A DNA stretch of 64,000 bases from contig CATQIB010000011.1 of NCBI GenBank assembly GCA_958296185.1, positions 1 to 64,000 on the forward strand. The letters run 5' to 3'. Source of the DNA: an uncultured Mesonia sp. Its GTDB lineage: Bacteria; Bacteroidota; Bacteroidia; Flavobacteriales; Flavobacteriaceae. The position numbers were made by a program, and so were the translations under genes. The first letter of the stretch is position 1. Each line of letters starts with the position of its first letter. The notes beneath the pieces were generated by a model. That model was not told the origin of the DNA, ran no database searches, and worked only from the letters and a program-made list of their open reading frames with translations. Below, in pieces: positions 61,049 to 64,000 of the stretch.

Positions 61049-61394
61049 ATAATGCAGCCTTAACTTGGGCAATTGTATTTTTATGATTACCAACGTAAAC
61101 CTCATCATTAATTATAAAAACGGGACGTTTTAAAAATGTGTAATGTTCGAGCAAAAGTTCGGCGTAATCAGTTTCGGTTAGTTGCTTGTTCTTAAGCTCT
61201 CGCGATTTATATAATTGAGCTCGTTTATTAAACAACTTCTCATAGCTTTTGGTGCTTTGATAAAGCACATCTAAATCTTCTTTATCTAGCGGCTGTTTTT
61301 TTATGTCTTGAAGTACAAATTCTGAGGGTAAATCTAATTCTTTTAAAATACGCTTACACGTACTACAACTCGATAAATAAAAAACTTTTTTCAT
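61047..61394 (-). CDS. ArsC/Spx-family thioredoxin-fold protein
   Basis: The 115-aa protein resembles the ArsC/Spx/YffB family: S-S-C-S-T-C-K-R near residues 8-15 (Cys10 and Cys13 form a CxxC), then a K-K-Q-P region, and a conserved R-P-V-F-I-I-N near 93. Classical ArsC has one active Cys at this place, so the CxxC hints at a redox rather than arsenate-reducing role; the name is kept by family. No ars genes are nearby. Confidence 0.85.
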   Translation of the reverse strand: MKKVFYLSSCSTCKRILKELDLPSEFVLQDIKKQPLDKEDLDVLYQSTKSYEKLFNKRAQLYKSRELKNKQLTETDYAELLLEHYTFLKRPVFIINDEVYVGNHKNTIAQVKAAL

Positions 61395-61503
61395 AGTAAA
61401 TTTTTCACGCTAAGATAGCAAATTAGGCTGGCAACGAGAAAGCCTCTGCTCAATTTTGGTACGTTTTATAATTTAATTACTGTTCTTTTATCGCTTATCC
61501 TTC

Positions 61504-61534
61504 TTGGTTCTTTATGTTGCTCAGCTTAACTTTG
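61504..61534 (+). promoter_or_regulatory. Complete promoter (-33 TTG, -7 TAACTTTG) for the trans-sulfuration gene
   Basis: TTG at 61504-61506 and TAACTTTG at 61527-61534 are separated by 20 nt, the standard Bacteroidota arrangement. The ATG at 61555 is 20 nt downstream. This is the best two-part promoter in the window. Confidence 0.6.
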
Positions 61535-61554
61535 ATGAAACTAAATCAATACCA

Positions 61555-62709
61555 ATGAAATTTAATACCAAAGTTGTGCACGGCGGGCAGAAAAATGTTG
61601 ATCCTGCATATAATGCAGTGATGCCTCCCATTTACCAAACTTCAACCTTTGTTCAATCGAGTCCGGGTGAACATAAGGGTTTTGCCTATGCAAGAAGCGC
61701 TAACCCTACAAGAACAGCATTAGAAAAAGCCATAGCAAGCCTAGAAAATGGTAAATATGGAATGGGGTTTGGCTCTGGAATCGCCGCCATTGATGCCGTA
61801 ATGAAGTTGCTTAAACCTGGTGATGAGGTGCTCACTTCTACAGATATTTACGGTGGCACGCATCGGTTATTTACTCAAATTTATGCAGAGCTAGGTATAA
61901 AGTTTAGATTTATATCTATGCAAGAGGCTTCGAATGTGAAAGCTTTCATCAACCAAAAAACAAAATTGATTTGGATAGAAACACCTACAAATCCGTTATT
62001 ACATCTTATCGATTTACAGGCTGTGGCTCAAATAGCTAAAAAGCATAGTATACTACTGGCGGTAGACAATACATTCGCTACCCCCTATTTACAACAGCCT
62101 TTGGCTTTGGGTGCAGATATTGTTATGCACAGTGCAACTAAATATTTAGGGGGTCATAGCGATGTGATTTTAGGAGCCTTGGTGGTAAACGACTCAGATT
62201 TAGCCGAAAAACTATATTTTATTCAAAAAGCCAGTGGAGCTATACCGGGTCCGCAGGATTGTTTTTTGGTATTAAGAGGCATAAAAACGCTGCATTTGCG
62301 TATGCAAAGGCATTGCGAGAATGCAAAAGCCATAGCATTGTTTTTAAAACAGCATCCAGCAGTAGGCCAAGTTTACTGGCCTGGATTTAAGTCGCACCCC
62401 AACCACCATATCGCAGAAGAACAAATGACAGATTTTGGGGGTATGCTTGCTTTTACCGTAGCGGGTAATCAAAAACAACAAGCTATGCAGGTGCTTAGGA
62501 GTTTAAAAATATTTTCCTTGGCGGAATCTTTAGGCGGGGTAGAATCTTTAGTGGGTCATCCTGCAAGTATGACTCATGCTTCAATCCCAAAAGAAGAGCG
62601 AGAAAAAATGGGGATAGTTGAAACTTTAATTCGATTAAGCTTAGGCATAGAAGATCAAGAAGACCTTATACTCGATTTGAAACAAGCCTTAGATAATGTT
62701 GGTAGTTAA
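61555..62709 (+). CDS. metB: Cystathionine gamma-synthase/lyase (PLP-dependent)
   Basis: The 384-aa enzyme (from ATG 61555) is a Cys/Met-metabolism PLP enzyme: T-K-V-V-H-G-G near the start, P-P-I-Y-Q-T-S-T-F, Y-A-R-S-A-N-P-T-R, and S-A-T-K-Y-L-G-G-H with PLP-binding Lys196. Members act as cystathionine gamma-synthase or gamma-lyase, which sequence alone does not fully separate. The earlier in-frame TTG at 61504 is part of the promoter's -33 element, so it is not the start. Confidence 0.93.
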   Translation: MKFNTKVVHGGQKNVDPAYNAVMPPIYQTSTFVQSSPGEHKGFAYARSANPTRTALEKAIASLENGKYGMGFGSGIAAIDAVMKLLKPGDEVLTSTDIYGGTHRLFTQIYAELGIKFRFISMQEASNVKAFINQKTKLIWIETPTNPLLHLIDLQAVAQIAKKHSILLAVDNTFATPYLQQPLALGADIVMHSATKYLGGHSDVILGALVVNDSDLAEKLYFIQKASGAIPGPQDCFLVLRGIKTLHLRMQRHCENAKAIALFLKQHPAVGQVYWPGFKSHPNHHIAEEQMTDFGGMLAFTVAGNQKQQAMQVLRSLKIFSLAESLGGVESLVGHPASMTHASIPKEEREKMGIVETLIRLSLGIEDQEDLILDLKQALDNVGS

Positions 62710-62732
62710 AAGAATGATTTAAAGTATTGGCA

Positions 62733-63527
62733 CTACATATTAAGATAGAAAACGTAACCAACATTTACCCAAAATGCCCAGTCATTGTATTTATTTTGCG
62801 GATTATCGTGGTCTAGACCATCAATAAAATCATTACCATAGTAGGTCCAGCGTAAATCGATTAACACACTACTTCTTTTAGTGATATTATAGCGGGCACC
62901 GGCTCCTCCTTTTAAAGCATAAGTGGTTCCAGAACTCGGATCTATATATGACTCCTCTCCAAAGGGAGCTAAAAATTCATTAAAGGTATTGTTGATGGCC
63001 CCTATACGGCCAGGCAAATCGGTTGCTACTTCGGGATTATATAGCACTAAGTTAATCCCTAGATTTAGATAAGGCGCAATTTTTCGGTCTCTGGCACGTT
63101 CAGAAATTCTAATAAGAAAGGGGTACCACTCTAAGCTAGGACCTATTTCTAATGTAGTTGCTTTACCATGCATAGATCGCAATTGCAATCCGCCAAGGGT
63201 ATTTTTATCGGCTTCTTTACCAAAGTGATTTAGATTGGTTTCTGTATATGTTATTTCGGTTCTTACTTTAAAATGATTATTAAAATACCTAACACTATGG
63301 TAACATTGACAATCGGCGCTATAAGCAAAATTAATATAGTGTACGAGACCTACGCCTAATCCTACATTTCCAAAATTGGTCTCTCTGTTTTTTCGTAAAC
63401 CATAATCTGATTTAAAGAAAACAGGACCTGTGGTAATACCTATTTCTTGAGAAAAAGATTGTGCCTCTAGGGTTTGAGGCGCCCAAAAGAAACCTAAAAG
63501 CAGAAGTAAGATATAGTGTAATTTCAT
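62733..63527 (-). CDS. Outer-membrane beta-barrel protein (THC0290_0291-like)
   Basis: The 264-aa protein has a signal peptide (about 1-22, ending L-E-A-Q) and alternating hydrophobic beta strands with a C-terminal V-G-Y-V-F-Y-L-N-M. It resembles a flavobacterial family I recall as THC0290_0291. A Cys pair (D-C-Q-C-Y) near residue 73 might form a disulfide or metal site. It has a promoter with TATATTTG at 63551-63558 and a GTTTG -33 element 17 nt further upstream on the minus strand. Confidence 0.75.
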   Translation of the reverse strand: MKLHYILLLLLGFFWAPQTLEAQSFSQEIGITTGPVFFKSDYGLRKNRETNFGNVGLGVGLVHYINFAYSADCQCYHSVRYFNNHFKVRTEITYTETNLNHFGKEADKNTLGGLQLRSMHGKATTLEIGPSLEWYPFLIRISERARDRKIAPYLNLGINLVLYNPEVATDLPGRIGAINNTFNEFLAPFGEESYIDPSSGTTYALKGGAGARYNITKRSSVLIDLRWTYYGNDFIDGLDHDNPQNKYNDWAFWVNVGYVFYLNM

Positions 63528-63550
63528 TAGGTATTATCTTGTTAGATAAA

Positions 63551-63578
63551 CAAATATATAAAAACCTTGTAAATACAA
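63551..63578 (-). promoter_or_regulatory. Promoter (-33 TTG, -7 TATATTTG) for the outer-membrane protein gene
   Basis: On the minus strand TATATTTG occupies 63558-63551, with TTG at 63578-63576, 17 nt apart. The ATG at 63527 is 23 nt downstream. Arrangement and distances fit the Bacteroidota consensus. Confidence 0.5.
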
Positions 63579-63623
63579 ACCCCGAAAATATACAATTCAT
63601 TTAAGAAGATAGTAATAAACAAA

Positions 63624-63631
63624 TATATTTG
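63624..63631 (+). promoter_or_regulatory. -7 promoter element TATATTTG, possible promoter for porZ
   Basis: Exact TAnnTTTG match on the plus strand, 141 nt before the GTG at 63773. The longer leader makes the assignment less sure than for other genes. Confidence 0.35.
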
Positions 63632-63772
63632 TACAAGTAATGCTAAACTGGTAAGTGGTAAAACAGGCCATAAACGTATTGTATAAAGCTTGCGTAGGGT
63701 ATAAGGTAATTTATTTTTATCCTTTTATACTAACATCAGAAAAATAAAGTTAACAACCTTAAAATTACTAAC

Positions 63773-64000
63773 GTGTATAGATTATTAACAATTATACTTA
63801 GTCTTTTCATCTTTACCCTAAGTAATGCGCAAAGCGATTTAGATTGGGAAGATCATTTTTCTTATTATCAAATTCAAGATATAGCCAGATCGGGGAGTAC
63901 ATTTTTTGTAGGCGCCCAGAATACTGTTTTTATCTACAATCAAGCTACTGGTAATATCGAGAAAATATCTTCTATCCAGGGATTATCGAGTCAAAACATT
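63773..64000 (+). CDS. porZ: PorZ-like type IX secretion protein, N-terminal part (3' end outside window)
   Basis: The visible 76 residues start with GTG and a signal peptide (about 1-20, ending S-N-A-Q), then D-L-D-W-E-D-H-F-S-Y-Y-Q-I, followed by F-F-V-G-A-Q-N-T-V-F-I-Y and I-Q-G-L-S-S-Q-N-I. These are the two-component-regulator propeller-type repeats at the start of PorZ, the surface protein that delivers A-LPS to the type IX sortase. The frame runs off the window, so the C-terminal sorting domain cannot be checked. Divergent from the outer-membrane protein gene. Confidence 0.7.
   Translation, partial: MYRLLTIILSLFIFTLSNAQSDLDWEDHFSYYQIQDIARSGSTFFVGAQNTVFIYNQATGNIEKISSIQGLSSQNI

Noticed and set aside
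61504..61554. N-terminal extension of the cystathionine synthase/lyase from TTG 61504
   Set aside because: That TTG belongs to the promoter's -33 element, and the family N-terminus begins at ATG 61555.

Overview
The window is chromosomal DNA from a marine-type flavobacterium (Bacteroidota, family Flavobacteriaceae). Support comes from a type IX secretion gene (sprE/porW), a probable porZ start at the right edge, a complete Bat aerotolerance-type operon, DUF4254/DUF5687-like flavobacterial proteins, low GC, weak or absent Shine-Dalgarno sequences, and many copies of the Bacteroidota -7 promoter element TAnnTTTG just upstream of genes. No rRNA, intact tRNA, CRISPR array, insertion sequence or prophage was seen.

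Positions 1-19196 hold a surface-polysaccharide (capsule/exopolysaccharide) locus. It has an MBOAT O-acyltransferase with an SGNH partner, cysQ, a Wzx-type flippase, a degenerate asparagine-synthetase-like protein, three polymerase/ligase-like membrane proteins, glycosyltransferases, an acetyltransferase, a sialate-esterase-like lipoprotein, UDP-glucose dehydrogenase plus UDP-xylose synthase, an initiating sugar phosphotransferase and a CapK/PaaK-like adenylating enzyme. Together these would make UDP-GlcA and UDP-xylose, build an acetylated repeat unit on undecaprenyl phosphate, flip it and polymerise it. A very AT-rich minus-strand pair (5774-8213) sits inside the plus-strand cluster.

Positions 19244-26240 hold purD, small conserved membrane proteins, a possible nuclease-fold protein, a 555-nt non-coding island with a 30-nt palindrome and 11-nt tandem repeats, a D12-class adenine methyltransferase, a DUF4254 protein and a GT9 glycosyltransferase. 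Positions 26259-31998 hold a PaaE-like reductase, then a translationally coupled set of a PadR regulator and paralogous helical-domain/membrane proteins (one split by an in-frame stop), followed by a DUF5687-type permease and its ABC ATPase.

Positions 32172-35758 hold sprE/porW, a bactofilin, AtpZ and a small membrane protein, not followed by the rest of the ATP synthase operon. Positions 35755-43653 hold an LpxH-like hydrolase, a Ca/Na antiporter, 3-hydroxyanthranilate dioxygenase, an ALDH7-type dehydrogenase whose 3' tail is duplicated after its stop, an outer-membrane protein, and a phosphatase/AlbA-like/SDR operon. Positions 43884-52876 are the moxR-DUF58-bat operon. Positions 52957-64000 are mostly housekeeping: carbonic anhydrase, cvpA, pheS, an EamA transporter, gpsA, yicC-gmk-nadD, a thioesterase, an ArsC-like protein, a cystathionine synthase/lyase, an outer-membrane protein and the start of porZ.

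The most distinctive observations are the split and partly duplicated PadR-linked paralog (28385-29772), the synonymous-only duplicate of the ALDH7 tail (40185-40290), the palindrome/repeat island (22389-22943), and three genes whose promoters sit so close to the start codon that their mRNAs should be leaderless.
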